Part shown: positions 1-8,982 of the stretch, in pieces
How positions within the stretch are numbered: position 1 is the stretch's first letter
Layout of the letters: the number at the start of each line of letters is the position of its first letter
Source of the DNA: Sphaerochaeta globosa str. Buddy
GTDB taxonomy: Bacteria; Spirochaetota; Spirochaetia; Sphaerochaetales; Sphaerochaetaceae
Assembly: GCF_000190435.1 (NCBI RefSeq)
Contig: NC_015152.1
Location: 166,458-230,457 of the forward strand
Length of the DNA: 64,000 nucleotides
Direction: 5' to 3'
Position numbers and translations under genes: made by a program
The notes under the pieces: generated by a model
Seen by the model: the letters and a program-made list of their open reading frames with translations, nothing else
The model's database searches: none
What the model was told of the DNA's origin: nothing

Positions 1-2351
1 TTTGGAAAATTGTACTCAATGACTTCAAGAGAAAAAAAGTAATCACGCTCTCTGTTTTTATTTTGATGACCATGGCAGTTATATTGGGCTCCAGTGCGAC
101 CAACATCATCGCAAACCTGATCCAGTCGATAACCGATCTGAAGGAGAAGGCCAGCCCTGCCGATATTGCTCAGATGCATGCGGGAGAATATTCTCAAGCC
201 TCTTTGGACAGATTTACCGAACAAAACCAAGAGCATATCGCAATGCAGGAAACGATGACGCTTCTGCCCATCGAGGGATTCGATATCCAATATGGTGACA
301 ATAAAACCTTTGGGGGAACCATCCAGGATATTTTCTTTGTCGTGCAGAATAAGAAGTTCGATTTCCTGTTGGACCTGAACAATGAGAAGCTCGAGGTGGG
401 CGAAGGGGAAGTGGCGGTTCCCATCCATTTCATGGTAGAGCATGACCTACAAGTCGGTGATACCCTCACCGTGGCAACACAAGAGTATACGAAAGCGTTC
501 ACCATCTCCGATTACGTACGTGACTATGAGATGAATGCCGCAATTGCTTCTTCCAAGCGATTTGTCGTCAACCCGGCCGACTATGAGGGTATGCTCGAGA
601 AGCAAACGGGTACCTTGGAATACATCATTGAATTCAAGCTGAAAGAAAACGGCAGCGCCCAGGCTGTTCAGACTGCCTATATCGAAGCAGGGCTTCCGGC
701 AAACGGTCCTACCGTCGGGGCGATGGTGTTCATGCTCTTCAATGCGATGTCCGATGTGGCAATTGCCATGGTAATTGTGGTAATCGGGAGCCTGCTCATC
801 GTTATTTCCGCGTTCTGCATCAAACTTACGTTTTTGGCAACCATGGATGAGGACCTGAGAGAAATCGGGGTCATGAAGGCGATGGGACTCTGTAAAAGGG
901 ACATCAGGGGTGTGTACCTGACCAAATACAGAGTCATGGCACTCGCTGCGGGATTACTGGGCTATCTCCTCTCGTTTGGTGCAGTTCAGCTGTTCAGCGG
1001 CAATATGCGGCTTTTTCTCTCCTCGGACCTGACGGGAAACCTAAAATTTGTGCTTTCCCTTGTTGCCCCCCTGCTTGTCTATCTCATGATCATGCTGTAC
1101 TGCAAGAAAGTACTGAAAAGAATCGATGCCATCACGGCAGTCCAGGCCTTGCGTTCCGATATACGGGAGAATGGGAAGAGCAAGAACTATAGGTTCTCGC
1201 TGATGAATAACAAGTTTTTGGGCACCAACCTCTCCATGGCGCTTCGTGATGTCGCTGTGCGTTTCAAGTTGTATCGGTTGCTGCTTGGGATTTTTATCGT
1301 AAGTACCTTCATCGTAATTCTTCCCCTGAATGTCTATAACACCATGAATTCCCCGGATTTTTCAACCTACATGGGAATTGGGAAATCCGATATGAGAATT
1401 GATGTACGAAAAACGAAGACCATCGTACAGGATTTCCAGAGGCTGCAGGAAGAATTGGCACATGACTCGGACATCCACACATTTGCAGCCTATGTAACCT
1501 GTTACTACCAGATACAGAACACAGAAGGTGCATGGGATTATGTATTGCTTGAGACGGGTGATTTCTCGGTCTTCCCCTTACAGTACTTGCAAGGCAGGGC
1601 GCCGATGAGGGAGGGAGAAATTGCACTTTCCTATGCCAATGCCTCAGCAGATGGATTACATAAGAACATAGGTGATGAGGTGGTAATAAAGGTTGGCGGA
1701 GTCGATACAAGACTGAAGGTGTGCGGTATCTATCAGGACATTACCAATGGCGGAAAAACCGCAAAAGCACACAGCAGTCTTGGTTTGAACGAAGACTCCA
1801 TTCTGTGGTACATCGTGAACATCGATGTCGTTCCAGGCGTCGAGATACGCGAAAAAATGGATTACTATCAGAAATCGTATGCAACTGCTCAGGTTAATGA
1901 CATCAGAGAGTATACAAGACAGACTCTTGGAAACCTCATCGATCAGATGGGAAAAGTAGTTCTATTCGGTGGTTTGGTTGCAATCCTCATTGTCGTGTTG
2001 ATTACTGCACTTTTTCTGAAAATGCTGCTGTCAAAGGATATGTCCCAAATCGCAATCATGAGAAGCATTGGACTGAATACCAAAACCATCAGGGGCCACT
2101 ATATGACGGGAACGATAACGATTCTGGTCCTTGGAATCATCGTAGGAGTGATTGCTTCCCATTACCTCGGCGGCCTGATTGTGAGTATGGCAATGTCCTC
2201 AATGGGGGTTGCAAGCATGCAACTCATCGAGGTCCCTTGGCAGACCTGGTTGGTGTGCCCGCTTATACTGCTAGTGGTGGTGGGCCTGACCGTATCGGTT
2301 TGCTGCAGGGTTACGGTAGAAGACGATATTTCTGTGGTACTAAGAAGTTAG
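1..2351 (+). CDS. MacB/FtsX-type ABC transporter permease, 5' end outside window
   Basis: Integral membrane permease of an ABC exporter of the FtsX/MacB superfamily. The frame is open to the first base: upstream of the first in-window start candidate (TTG at 63) it reads WKIVLNDFKRKKVITL, a normal cytoplasmic start plus first helix for this family, so the true start lies before the window. Two FtsX-like helical blocks are seen, one near residues 230-360 and one near the C-terminus (about 650-760), each preceded by a large extracytoplasmic region. This duplicated layout is usual for permeases of about 780 residues. A LolD-like ATPase follows 38 bp downstream and surely pairs with it. The cargo cannot be told from the sequence; related Gram-positive and spirochaete pairs export lipids or peptides. 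Confidence 0.85.
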   Translation, partial: WKIVLNDFKRKKVITLSVFILMTMAVILGSSATNIIANLIQSITDLKEKASPADIAQMHAGEYSQASLDRFTEQNQEHIAMQETMTLLPIEGFDIQYGDNKTFGGTIQDIFFVVQNKKFDFLLDLNNEKLEVGEGEVAVPIHFMVEHDLQVGDTLTVATQEYTKAFTISDYVRDYEMNAAIASSKRFVVNPADYEGMLEKQTGTLEYIIEFKLKENGSAQAVQTAYIEAGLPANGPTVGAMVFMLFNAMSDVAIAMVIVVIGSLLIVISAFCIKLTFLATMDEDLREIGVMKAMGLCKRDIRGVYLTKYRVMALAAGLLGYLLSFGAVQLFSGNMRLFLSSDLTGNLKFVLSLVAPLLVYLMIMLYCKKVLKRIDAITAVQALRSDIRENGKSKNYRFSLMNNKFLGTNLSMALRDVAVRFKLYRLLLGIFIVSTFIVILPLNVYNTMNSPDFSTYMGIGKSDMRIDVRKTKTIVQDFQRLQEELAHDSDIHTFAAYVTCYYQIQNTEGAWDYVLLETGDFSVFPLQYLQGRAPMREGEIALSYANASADGLHKNIGDEVVIKVGGVDTRLKVCGIYQDITNGGKTAKAHSSLGLNEDSILWYIVNIDVVPGVEIREKMDYYQKSYATAQVNDIREYTRQTLGNLIDQMGKVVLFGGLVAILIVVLITALFLKMLLSKDMSQIAIMRSIGLNTKTIRGHYMTGTITILVLGIIVGVIASHYLGGLIVSMAMSSMGVASMQLIEVPWQTWLVCPLILLVVVGLTVSVCCRVTVEDDISVVLRS

Positions 2352-2389
2352 CGTACATTGGATGAAGGTACTAATCGGAGGAAGAACTG

Positions 2390-3157
2390 GTGAATGCAAT
2401 AGTTGAAGCAAAAGGCCTGAATAAGAAAGTAACTTTGGGCAATAATAATGAACTTCATATTCTCAAGCACATCGATTTGGTGATTGAAGCGGGTGAATTC
2501 GTATCGGTCATGGGTCCCTCGGGAAGTGGAAAGTCTACGCTCTTGTACACGCTCAGCGGGATGGACAGGCTTACCAGCGGGAGCGTCACCGTGCAAGGGC
2601 GTGAACTTGGCGGCCTGAAGGAAGAAGAGCTGGCAAAAATTCGTCTCACCACCATGGGGTTCATTTTTCAGGATATCAATCTTTTGAAGAACCTCTCGGT
2701 GATCGATAATGTTATGTTTCCGGCTCTCGTAAAAAAGGGAGCGGATAAGGATGCGGTCCATCAGAAAGCAAAGAAACTGTTGGAAATGACTGGAATCGAT
2801 ACACTTGAGAATAATACCATCACACAGGCTTCCGGGGGACAGCTGCAGCGAGCCGGTATCTGTAGAGCCTTGATCAACGATCCCGCCATCATATTCGGGG
2901 ATGAACCGACTGGGGCATTGGATTCAAAATCGGCAGCCGAGATTATGGAAATTCTTGCGAATATCAATCAAACAGGCACCACCGCGATGCTGGTTACCCA
3001 CGATGCAAAGGTAGCAGCAAAAACCGAGCGAATACTCTATATGCTCGATGGAAGAATAGTTGCACAAAAGAACATGGGTAAATTCGACGCTAAGCAGGCT
3101 CAGCTCAAGGAACGAGAGGAGAATGTGATGAAGTGGCTGATGGAGAACGGAATCTAA
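2390..3157 (+). CDS. ABC transporter ATP-binding protein (LolD/MacB type)
   Basis: Cytoplasmic ATPase that powers the FtsX-type permease encoded just upstream. It has Walker A GPSGSGKST (about residue 43), a Q-loop in GFIFQDINLL, an ABC signature in the variant form ASGGQLQRAG, Walker B IIFGDEPTGALD and a switch histidine in LVTHD. Length (255 residues) and the DEPTGALD motif fit the LolD/MacB subfamily. The start is GTG, chosen because GGAGGAAG lies 5 nt upstream and no ATG is as well placed. The gene is followed after one base by a flavodoxin-fold gene, so the four genes probably form one transcript. Confidence 0.9.
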   Translation: MNAIVEAKGLNKKVTLGNNNELHILKHIDLVIEAGEFVSVMGPSGSGKSTLLYTLSGMDRLTSGSVTVQGRELGGLKEEELAKIRLTTMGFIFQDINLLKNLSVIDNVMFPALVKKGADKDAVHQKAKKLLEMTGIDTLENNTITQASGGQLQRAGICRALINDPAIIFGDEPTGALDSKSAAEIMEILANINQTGTTAMLVTHDAKVAAKTERILYMLDGRIVAQKNMGKFDAKQAQLKEREENVMKWLMENGI

Positions 3158-3158
3158 T

Positions 3159-3638
3159 ATGCATAGAGTCGTAGTGAGAGAGTGCGGTGAAATTGGTGTT
3201 CCTTGTGAGTATGAGCTTGATTTGAGGAAAACCGATATAAAGGATTGTCTCGGATGTTGGTCATGCTGGCTTAAGACTCCGGGGCGATGCGTACATTCTG
3301 ATTTGAATGAGTTCTACAAGGCGTATTTATCTGCTCAAAAGGTAGTCATTTTTTCGAAAGTTTCCCATGGGTTTGTAAGCGGCAACCTGAAAACGCTGTT
3401 CGACCGCATGATCGGTCTCTACCTTCCGTATTTGACCTTCAAGAGTGGGGAGTCGATGCATGTTCGCCGATATGAAAAATACCCTGAGGTTGAGCTTTAC
3501 TATGAGGGGGAATTCTCTTCCCCCGAGGATGAGAAAATCTATGTGGATTATATCCATAGGGTTTTTTATCATTTCTACAGCACCTGCAACATCGTGAAAC
3601 CCATAGCCCAATTTCCCACAGAAGAGATACAGCGATGA
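3159..3638 (+). CDS. flavodoxin-fold reductase-like protein lacking the first strand
   Basis: Resembles the NAD(P)H-dependent FMN reductase/flavodoxin family: the CLGCWSCWLKTPGRC segment near residue 32 and VIFSKVSHGFVSGNLKTLFDRM are family hallmarks. Full-length relatives begin with a beta strand and a phosphate-binding loop such as INGSPR some 25-30 residues earlier. Here three in-frame stop codons (from 3126 to 3140) exclude a longer start, so the FMN phosphate loop is missing. It sits 1 bp after the ATPase gene and overlaps the next flavodoxin-fold gene by 4 bp. It may be a decaying gene or may work with the intact neighbour. Function of the pair beside an FtsX exporter is unknown. Confidence 0.6.
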   Translation: MHRVVVRECGEIGVPCEYELDLRKTDIKDCLGCWSCWLKTPGRCVHSDLNEFYKAYLSAQKVVIFSKVSHGFVSGNLKTLFDRMIGLYLPYLTFKSGESMHVRRYEKYPEVELYYEGEFSSPEDEKIYVDYIHRVFYHFYSTCNIVKPIAQFPTEEIQR

Positions 3639-4279
3639 GCACAATTATCATTAATGGCTCGCCGAAAGCCAAACACGGAAATACCGAAGTTATTATCAAT
3701 CAGTTTATGAAAGACATGAAGGTCCCTTGCGAAGTGTGCTATGCAGCAAACAAAGACTATCGCAAACTTGCCGGCTACCTGCATCAGTCTGACACCGTAC
3801 TCTTTGTGATGCCCTTATACATCCATGCGATGCCCGGCATTGTGATGAAGTTGATTGAGTGCATGGAAAGCGCACCGGTGCCTGGAAAGGCTATGGGATT
3901 CATTGTGCAATCGGGCTTTATGGAATCAGCACAATCAGCGTATCTTGAACGCTATCTATCCACAATTGCCCGTGATCTGAAGTATACGTACCTGGGAACA
4001 GTGATCAGAGGTGGGTCTGCCGGGATCTCCATGATGCCGGAATCGATGAACAAGAAACTCTTTATCCAGTTGAACCAGCTGGGATCGTATTTTGAGAGCA
4101 ATGGTTCGTTTGATCAGAAAATTGCCAAGGAATTGGGGAAAATACAAGCTCTTTCAAAAGGCAAGTGCTTCCTCTTTGAGGCCTTGGGGAAACTAGGCCT
4201 CTCGGATGGCATATTCTGGAACGGTATGCTCAAGAATAATAAGGCCTTCGATAAGAGATTTGATAAGCCCTTCGCATAG
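3635..4279 (+). CDS. NAD(P)H-dependent oxidoreductase, flavodoxin fold
   Basis: Begins with the canonical strand-loop MSTIIINGSPKAKHGNT, whose NGSPK loop binds the FMN phosphate. FVMPLYIHAMPGIVMKLIE and GFIVQSGFMES supply the other flavin-contacting loops. 214 residues, with a C-terminal extension of about 60 residues beyond the minimal flavodoxin fold. The ATG overlaps the stop of the preceding gene (ATGA), indicating translational coupling. Probably a cytoplasmic quinone or FMN reductase; its substrate and link to the adjacent exporter are not evident. It converges on the XRE gene with 8 bp between. Confidence 0.75.
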   Translation: MSTIIINGSPKAKHGNTEVIINQFMKDMKVPCEVCYAANKDYRKLAGYLHQSDTVLFVMPLYIHAMPGIVMKLIECMESAPVPGKAMGFIVQSGFMESAQSAYLERYLSTIARDLKYTYLGTVIRGGSAGISMMPESMNKKLFIQLNQLGSYFESNGSFDQKIAKELGKIQALSKGKCFLFEALGKLGLSDGIFWNGMLKNNKAFDKRFDKPFA

Positions 4280-4287
4280 AGTAGTGG

Positions 4288-4815
4288 TTAGACTGTCCCT
4301 TGGTAATTGCTGCGATGCAGGAGCCTCATCTTGAAAGTACGGATTTTCGCTGCATTTCGGCTTGTCATAATCACGCCGAGGATGGTTGTACTGCATGCAA
4401 TTCCCAAGGATAATCCCTGCACAAAATCAAACAGGTTTGATTCTTTTCCGTCATTGACAATGAGCATTGCGAAATAGAGGATGAATGCCGCCAAGCCCGC
4501 AATGAAGATCCAATGCATTCGTCGATTCGCCTTTTGCTTCTCCGTAGTACTGAAATCGGCCACCTTCAGTACGGTTTCCTCAAGTTCTGGATTCATTCTC
4601 TCCTCCCTCCTTTCTCCTTCCAACAACTCACGAAGGTCCACTTCATAAAAATCTGCCATCTGCATCAGTACATCCAGATCAGGCATAGTACTGCCGGTCT
4701 CCCAGCGTGAAACCGTCCTGTTGGATACATTGAGCCGAACTGATACCTGCTCCTGGGTCAATTTCTTTTCTTTCCTCAATTCCTTGAAGAATGCACCGGT
4801 CTTTTTCTGATTCAT
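4288..4815 (-). CDS. XRE-family regulator with C-terminal membrane helices
   Basis: Residues 8-62 form a classic helix-turn-helix of the Cro/CI type (LTQEQVSVRLNVSNRTVSRWE). The C-terminal half carries two hydrophobic helices (MHWIFIAGLAAFILYFAML and a second around FVQGLSLGIACSTTILGVI), so it is a membrane-anchored DNA-binding protein of about 175 residues. The start was placed at MNQKKTGAFF because AAAGGAGG lies just upstream; the longer reading frame has no ribosome site. Such proteins often sit beside ABC exporters and may control the operon it converges on; this is inference. Confidence 0.8.
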   Translation of the reverse strand: MNQKKTGAFFKELRKEKKLTQEQVSVRLNVSNRTVSRWETGSTMPDLDVLMQMADFYEVDLRELLEGERREERMNPELEETVLKVADFSTTEKQKANRRMHWIFIAGLAAFILYFAMLIVNDGKESNLFDFVQGLSLGIACSTTILGVIMTSRNAAKIRTFKMRLLHRSNYQGTV

Positions 4816-5043
4816 GCGGCCTCCTTTCGATGTCAGCGTACCGCTTTGCTTTACTCCCGTACACGACACAAAGCGAGAAAACGTTGTTTTTCCTAAACAG
4901 GACATACCATGTCAGGGTTTTGTACTACACAATCCATTGCAAGCAAGGATACGACTTTTCCTTTTACTGCAACAGGCTTGCGCAATTGATACAGGCTCTG
5001 GCATCATAATCAAACCAAGGTGTTCTTGTCCAAGGAGTAAGCG
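4816..5043. other. intergenic region between XRE regulator and hydrolase
   Basis: The region separates two divergent genes and should hold both promoters. I see no convincing -35/-10 pair, dyad or RNA structure in it. Confidence 0.4.
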
Positions 5044-5784
5044 GTGCATACGCAGAAGAGGTTGAAGACGGTACATAAGGTTCTCTTGGGGATTGTCCTA
5101 TCGATGCTCCTCCTTTTTGGTTCTGCATACCTCTATGTTTCAGACTACTATCGTGCAGATGGGGCAACTGAGAATCGGACCCTGCATGCCGATCTCCACA
5201 TTACAGATACGAAGGATGCACTCATCGTTGGAGCTGACCATGCTACAACTGCCCTGATTTTCTACCCAGGGGGAAAGGTTGACCATCGGGCGTACGAGCC
5301 GTTGATGCTTCTGATCGCCCAACAAGGCATGTTGTGCATCGTGCCCAAGATGCCGTTCAACCTGGCGGTATTTGATGTCGATGTTGCCGACCGATTCATT
5401 CCCCTGTACCCTGAAATTGAGAGCTGGTATGTGGGAGGGCATTCACTTGGGGGGAGCATGGCGGCAAGCTATGCTGCAAAGAAAAGTGATGGCCTTGAAG
5501 GTGTAATCCTGCTTGCCTCCTATTCCACCGCCGACCTTTTTTATGCTGGCTTGCGGGTTTTGAGTATCTATGGCAGCAAGGATTCTGTCTTGAGCAAGGA
5601 ATCATATCAGAAGTATGGAGGCAATCTTCCAAGCAATGTTACATCCTTGGTGCTCCAAGGGGCAAATCATGCAGGATTCGGTGCCTATGGTCCCCAAAAA
5701 GGGGATGGAATCGCCGATATATCCGCCCAAGAACAGCAGGCAGCTGCAGCTCAGGCTATTGCAGAATTCTGCCTGGTGCACTAG
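5044..5784 (+). CDS. membrane-anchored alpha/beta hydrolase
   Basis: A basic N-terminus and one hydrophobic helix (about residues 12-32) are followed by an alpha/beta-hydrolase core. The nucleophile elbow is GGHSLGG (Ser near residue 135), a likely acid is in YGSKDSV, and the histidine is in GANHAGFGAYG. Together with the FYPGG oxyanion segment this matches the compact Abhydrolase_5 group. The start is GTG with no strong ribosome site; no better start is seen. Substrate unknown; an esterase or lipase role facing the periplasm is the likely reading. Confidence 0.8.
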   Translation: MHTQKRLKTVHKVLLGIVLSMLLLFGSAYLYVSDYYRADGATENRTLHADLHITDTKDALIVGADHATTALIFYPGGKVDHRAYEPLMLLIAQQGMLCIVPKMPFNLAVFDVDVADRFIPLYPEIESWYVGGHSLGGSMAASYAAKKSDGLEGVILLASYSTADLFYAGLRVLSIYGSKDSVLSKESYQKYGGNLPSNVTSLVLQGANHAGFGAYGPQKGDGIADISAQEQQAAAAQAIAEFCLVH

Positions 5785-5804
5785 GACATGAAGGAGATCA
5801 TACG

Positions 5805-6665
5805 ATGAAGAATATCATCATTACCAATTTTACCGACCCAGTGTGTATATGGTGCTGGGGAACCGAACCGGTATTCAGGGCATTGGAAACCCATTATCCT
5901 GACCAGATTGAATTTCGCTATGTAATGGGCGGCTTGGTCGATGACATCGACAACTTTGCCGACCCGGGCAATGGTATCGATGCAGGCTCTGATGGGGCAA
6001 ACGCCCAAATTGTTTCCCATTGGCTGGAAGCAGCACAGCAACATGGAATGCCGGTCAAGCCCGAGGGTTTTCACTTGTTCTCAAAGGAATTTCCCTCCAC
6101 CTATCCCCAGAATATCGCGTATAAGGCTGCCCAAATGGTAGATCCGCTCAAAGCGGATGCCCTACTCAGAAGAATTCGGGAAGCAACCCTGACTGAAGCC
6201 AAAGTTACAAGCGATCCGGATGTTCTAATTGAGCTTGCTTCTGATGTTGGTCTTGATAGTGCGGTGTTCATGAGTGCACTAAAGAGCAGTGAGGCCCAAC
6301 AAGCATTCCAAGAGGACCTTAGACAAACACAGAAAGCAGGAGTTGATGTGTTTCCAAGTTTCTTGATACGCAATGCAGAGGGGGGGGACGTGCTTCTTCG
6401 GGGGTATATGGGCTTTGCTGACTTTCAACAAGCCATCAGCTCTCTGACCGATGGCTCAATGATTCCCACTGAAGTAGCTCCCTCGGCAACACTGCTGTAT
6501 ACGTTGTTGGACAAGCATCCAAGGCTTGCATTCGAGGAGGTGTACAGGGCTTTTGACTTCACCTCCCGAGAGCAAACGCATCGGTGGCTTAAGGACTTGA
6601 TCGATACACGATTGCTGGAAAAGGAAGCGGTTGGGCCCAGCTATTTTATAAGAAAGGGAATGTGA
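5805..6665 (+). CDS. DsbA-family thioredoxin-fold protein (FrnE/SpxH-like)
   Basis: No signal peptide: the protein starts directly with the thioredoxin strand MKNIIITNFTDPVCIWCWG, whose C14-I-W-C17 is the redox pair. The cis-proline loop is seen in VDVFPSFLI. An all-helical insert lies between, as in cytoplasmic DsbA-like proteins of the FrnE/2-hydroxychromene isomerase group. Some 70 C-terminal residues (after SSLTDGSMIP) look like a small helical, perhaps winged-helix, add-on. AAGGAGATCATACG supports the ATG. It lies 20 bp after the hydrolase gene and ends in a good terminator. Confidence 0.8.
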   Translation: MKNIIITNFTDPVCIWCWGTEPVFRALETHYPDQIEFRYVMGGLVDDIDNFADPGNGIDAGSDGANAQIVSHWLEAAQQHGMPVKPEGFHLFSKEFPSTYPQNIAYKAAQMVDPLKADALLRRIREATLTEAKVTSDPDVLIELASDVGLDSAVFMSALKSSEAQQAFQEDLRQTQKAGVDVFPSFLIRNAEGGDVLLRGYMGFADFQQAISSLTDGSMIPTEVAPSATLLYTLLDKHPRLAFEEVYRAFDFTSREQTHRWLKDLIDTRLLEKEAVGPSYFIRKGM

Positions 6666-6701
6666 GTCTGTTTGAGAATCTCCTGTAGTGCATGCAGAAT
6701 G

Positions 6702-6747
6702 AGAGGGAATTTCTGTTCCAAGGAGCAATGAATTCCTCTGTTTTTTT
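6702..6747 (+). terminator. terminator after dsbA-like gene; copy A of a 38-nt stem-loop
   Basis: An imperfect stem (AGAGGGAATT pairing with AATTCCTCT) is followed by seven T, so it should end transcription. The same 38-nt element, 74% identical without gaps, recurs on the other side of the next gene. Confidence 0.7.
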
Positions 6748-6753
6748 GTAATT

Positions 6754-6782
6754 TTTACAAGTCTGGTATTCCTGCATACAAT
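6754..6782 (+). promoter_or_regulatory. sigma70-type promoter of the AAA/DUF4143 gene
   Basis: TTTACA and TACAAT are separated by 17 bp, about 60 bp before the ATG of the downstream gene. Confidence 0.6.
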
Positions 6783-6845
6783 GAGGTATACTTATGAAAG
6801 GAAAAAAGTGCATCAAGATGCATAAATTTCCTGAGAGAGGATGCC

Positions 6846-8147
6846 ATGGTCATTGAACGTACTCGATATCTGAATATGTTGATTAATAAGAGGAAGAACG
6901 GTCGGGTCAAGATTGTTACTGGGATACGAAGATGTGGCAAATCCTTCTTGTTGTTTGAACTGTATCACAAGTATCTACTCTCAGAAGGTGTCTCTGAGCA
7001 GGAGATAATCGAATTACAACTTGATGACATTACCAATGCCAAATATCAGAATCCCTTTGAGCTTGATGCGTATATTCGTGAACTGATTTCCGATGTGAAC
7101 CGTTTTTACTATGTATTTATTGATGAGATCCAGAGAGTGTATACGGTACAAAATCCCTATGTGGATGTACCTGATGCCAAAATCGGCTTTGTCGATGTTG
7201 TTCTAGGTTTGCTGAAACTCAAGCATGTCGACCTTTATATAAGCGGAAGTAATTCCAAGATGCTCTCATCGGACATCCATACTGATTTTAAGGATCGAGG
7301 AACGGAAATCAAGGTCAATCCGCTTACCTATCAGGAATTTCATACTGCTTTTCAAGGGGATGAACGCTATGCGTGGGATGAATACGTTACCTACGGAGGT
7401 ATGCCGTATGCAGTTCTGCTGGAAGACCATGAAGAGAAGAGTCATTATCTGAAGGACCTTTTCGAAAAGACCTATCTCTCAGATGTAAAAGAGCGATATA
7501 AGATTGGGAATGATATATCAGTATTGGATGCTTTACTCGATTATTCTGCCTCTGCTGTAGGGTCTCTGACCAATGCATACAAGCTCTCCAATACATTTAG
7601 GTCTGTTACACAAACAAGCATTAAACCTGAAACCATTTCCCGTTATTTGGAATATTTTCAGGATGCTTATATCCTTAGAAAGGCTCTCAGGTACGATGTC
7701 AAAGGACGAAAGTATATTGGAACGCCGTATAAGTACTATTTTACTGACGTGGGGCTCAGAAATGCGAGATTGAACTTTCGTCAGTCTGAGGAGAATCATA
7801 TCATGGAGAATATTATCTATAATGAATTGATTGTCCGAGGATATGATGTTGATGTAGGGGTTGTGGAAACCAGTATAACAACTGATGAGGGTAAGAAAAT
7901 ACGTACCCAACACGAAATTGACTTTGTTGCAAGCAAAGGAAGCCAACGGTATTATCTGCAGTCAGCATTTTCTCTTGCAACCGAAGAAAAACGTCAGCAG
8001 GAAATCCTGTCACTCATTCGAGTACCTGATTCATTCCGGAAGATTGTAATCATAAAGGATCGCATTGTTCCCAAACATGATGATCAGGGTATTCTTTACC
8101 TCGGGATAGAACAATTTCTCCTAGAAGAAGCTTCTATGGACTTGTAG
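6846..8147 (+). CDS. AAA-family ATPase with DUF4143 domain
   Basis: Single-gene ATPase of the AAA_14/DUF4143 type. Walker A is GIRRCGKS (about residues 27-34), Walker B is YYVFIDEIQ (about 93-101), and LYISGSNSKM is the sensor-1 strand. The C-terminal third (from about residue 290) contains the DUF4143 region with a nuclease-like QHEIDFVAS stretch, which recalls the PD-(D/E)xK fold. Length is normal (433). GAGAGG precedes the start. Function in this family is not known; the genes are often orphan and mobile. This copy has its own promoter and is bracketed by two related stem-loops, and its AT-rich coding style differs from the next operon. Confidence 0.85.
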   Translation: MVIERTRYLNMLINKRKNGRVKIVTGIRRCGKSFLLFELYHKYLLSEGVSEQEIIELQLDDITNAKYQNPFELDAYIRELISDVNRFYYVFIDEIQRVYTVQNPYVDVPDAKIGFVDVVLGLLKLKHVDLYISGSNSKMLSSDIHTDFKDRGTEIKVNPLTYQEFHTAFQGDERYAWDEYVTYGGMPYAVLLEDHEEKSHYLKDLFEKTYLSDVKERYKIGNDISVLDALLDYSASAVGSLTNAYKLSNTFRSVTQTSIKPETISRYLEYFQDAYILRKALRYDVKGRKYIGTPYKYYFTDVGLRNARLNFRQSEENHIMENIIYNELIVRGYDVDVGVVETSITTDEGKKIRTQHEIDFVASKGSQRYYLQSAFSLATEEKRQQEILSLIRVPDSFRKIVIIKDRIVPKHDDQGILYLGIEQFLLEEASMDL

Positions 8148-8158
8148 ATCGATGGTTA

Positions 8159-8196
8159 AGGGGAAATTGTTGTTCCAAGATGCAAAAATTTCCCCT
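8159..8196 (+). repeat. 38-nt stem-loop, copy B
   Basis: AGGGGAAATT pairs perfectly with AATTTCCCCT. The loop shares GTTCCAAG and GCAA with copy A at 6702. Positions 3 and 36 change together (A-T in copy A, G-C here), so the pairing is conserved. There is no T-run, so it is a weaker terminator. Confidence 0.7.
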
Positions 8197-8267
8197 ATTA
8201 TATAGATCACTCTGGCCTAGCAGTATAAAGTAGTGTACTATTTCCAACGAGAGAAAGGAAAAGAGTA

Positions 8268-8546
8268 ATGTACAGCTTTACAGCAAGTATCCAGAAAGTA
8301 CCCGACCAGGATGGGGCCTATGTAGTGGTTCCTTTCGATATACAGCAGGTGTTCGGCAAGAAAAGGGTGAAGGTGCATGCCACCTTCGACGGGTATCCCT
8401 ATGACGGAAGCGTTGTAAACATGGGACTTACCAATGCCGATGGGAGTATTTGTTACATTATTGGTATGAGAAAGGACATTCGTAAAAGCATTGGTAAAGG
8501 TCCGGGTGATAGCATAGCAGTGACCTTGACTGAACGGGAGGCTTAG
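8268..8546 (+). CDS. DUF1905 domain protein
   Basis: Small soluble protein of 92 residues with the DUF1905 pattern: [21 protein letters not shown] at the start, then [20 protein letters not shown] and [14 protein letters not shown]. The family adopts a small beta-barrel-like fold of unknown function, often fused to or next to YdeI/OmpD-associated or DUF1801-like domains. Here the next gene, one base downstream, is a DUF1801-like protein, which fits that association. GAGAAAGGAAAAG precedes the ATG. First gene of a tight run of small enzymes. Confidence 0.8.
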   Translation: MYSFTASIQKVPDQDGAYVVVPFDIQQVFGKKRVKVHATFDGYPYDGSVVNMGLTNADGSICYIIGMRKDIRKSIGKGPGDSIAVTLTEREA

Positions 8547-8547
8547 T

Positions 8548-8982
8548 ATGTGGACATGTGAAACGTGTGGTCGCAGTTTCCAAAAAACCAACCAAAGTCA
8601 CAGCTGTGGAAAACCTGAGCCCAGCATTGAGGCCTATATTGCGGCACAGCCTGAAGAGATCAGGGGCTTGCTCAGCACAATGCATCAAACTATTAGCGCG
8701 GTACTCCCCGATGCCGAACAACGCATGTCCTGGGGCATGCCTACCTATTGGAAGGGTAGCAACCTGGTGCACTTTGCTGCTCATGCCAACCATGTAGGGC
8801 TGCATATCGGTTCAGATGTACTTGCTCGCTTTCAGGATCGACTACGTTCATTCAAGACCAGCAAGGGAGCGGTGCAATTCCCCTACAATAAACCTATTCC
8901 TTTTGATTTGATTGCAGAGATAGCGAGGTGGAGTTATGAGCAAAGACCTGTTGAACTTTCAAGCGCTGATAGACGAAACTGA
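8548..8982 (+). CDS. zinc-ribbon plus DUF1801-like protein
   Basis: The first 25 residues form a zinc-ribbon-like element (WTCETCGRSF then HSCGKPEP), followed by a DUF1801/YdhG-like domain with the typical MSWGMPTYWKGSNLVHFAAHANHVGLHIG. The C-terminal GAVQFPYNKPIPFDLI is also diagnostic. DUF1801 proteins are small, frataxin-like alpha/beta domains with a proposed but poorly tested role in iron handling. It overlaps the following methyltransferase gene by 47 bp in another frame. Confidence 0.8.
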   Translation: MWTCETCGRSFQKTNQSHSCGKPEPSIEAYIAAQPEEIRGLLSTMHQTISAVLPDAEQRMSWGMPTYWKGSNLVHFAAHANHVGLHIGSDVLARFQDRLRSFKTSKGAVQFPYNKPIPFDLIAEIARWSYEQRPVELSSADRRN

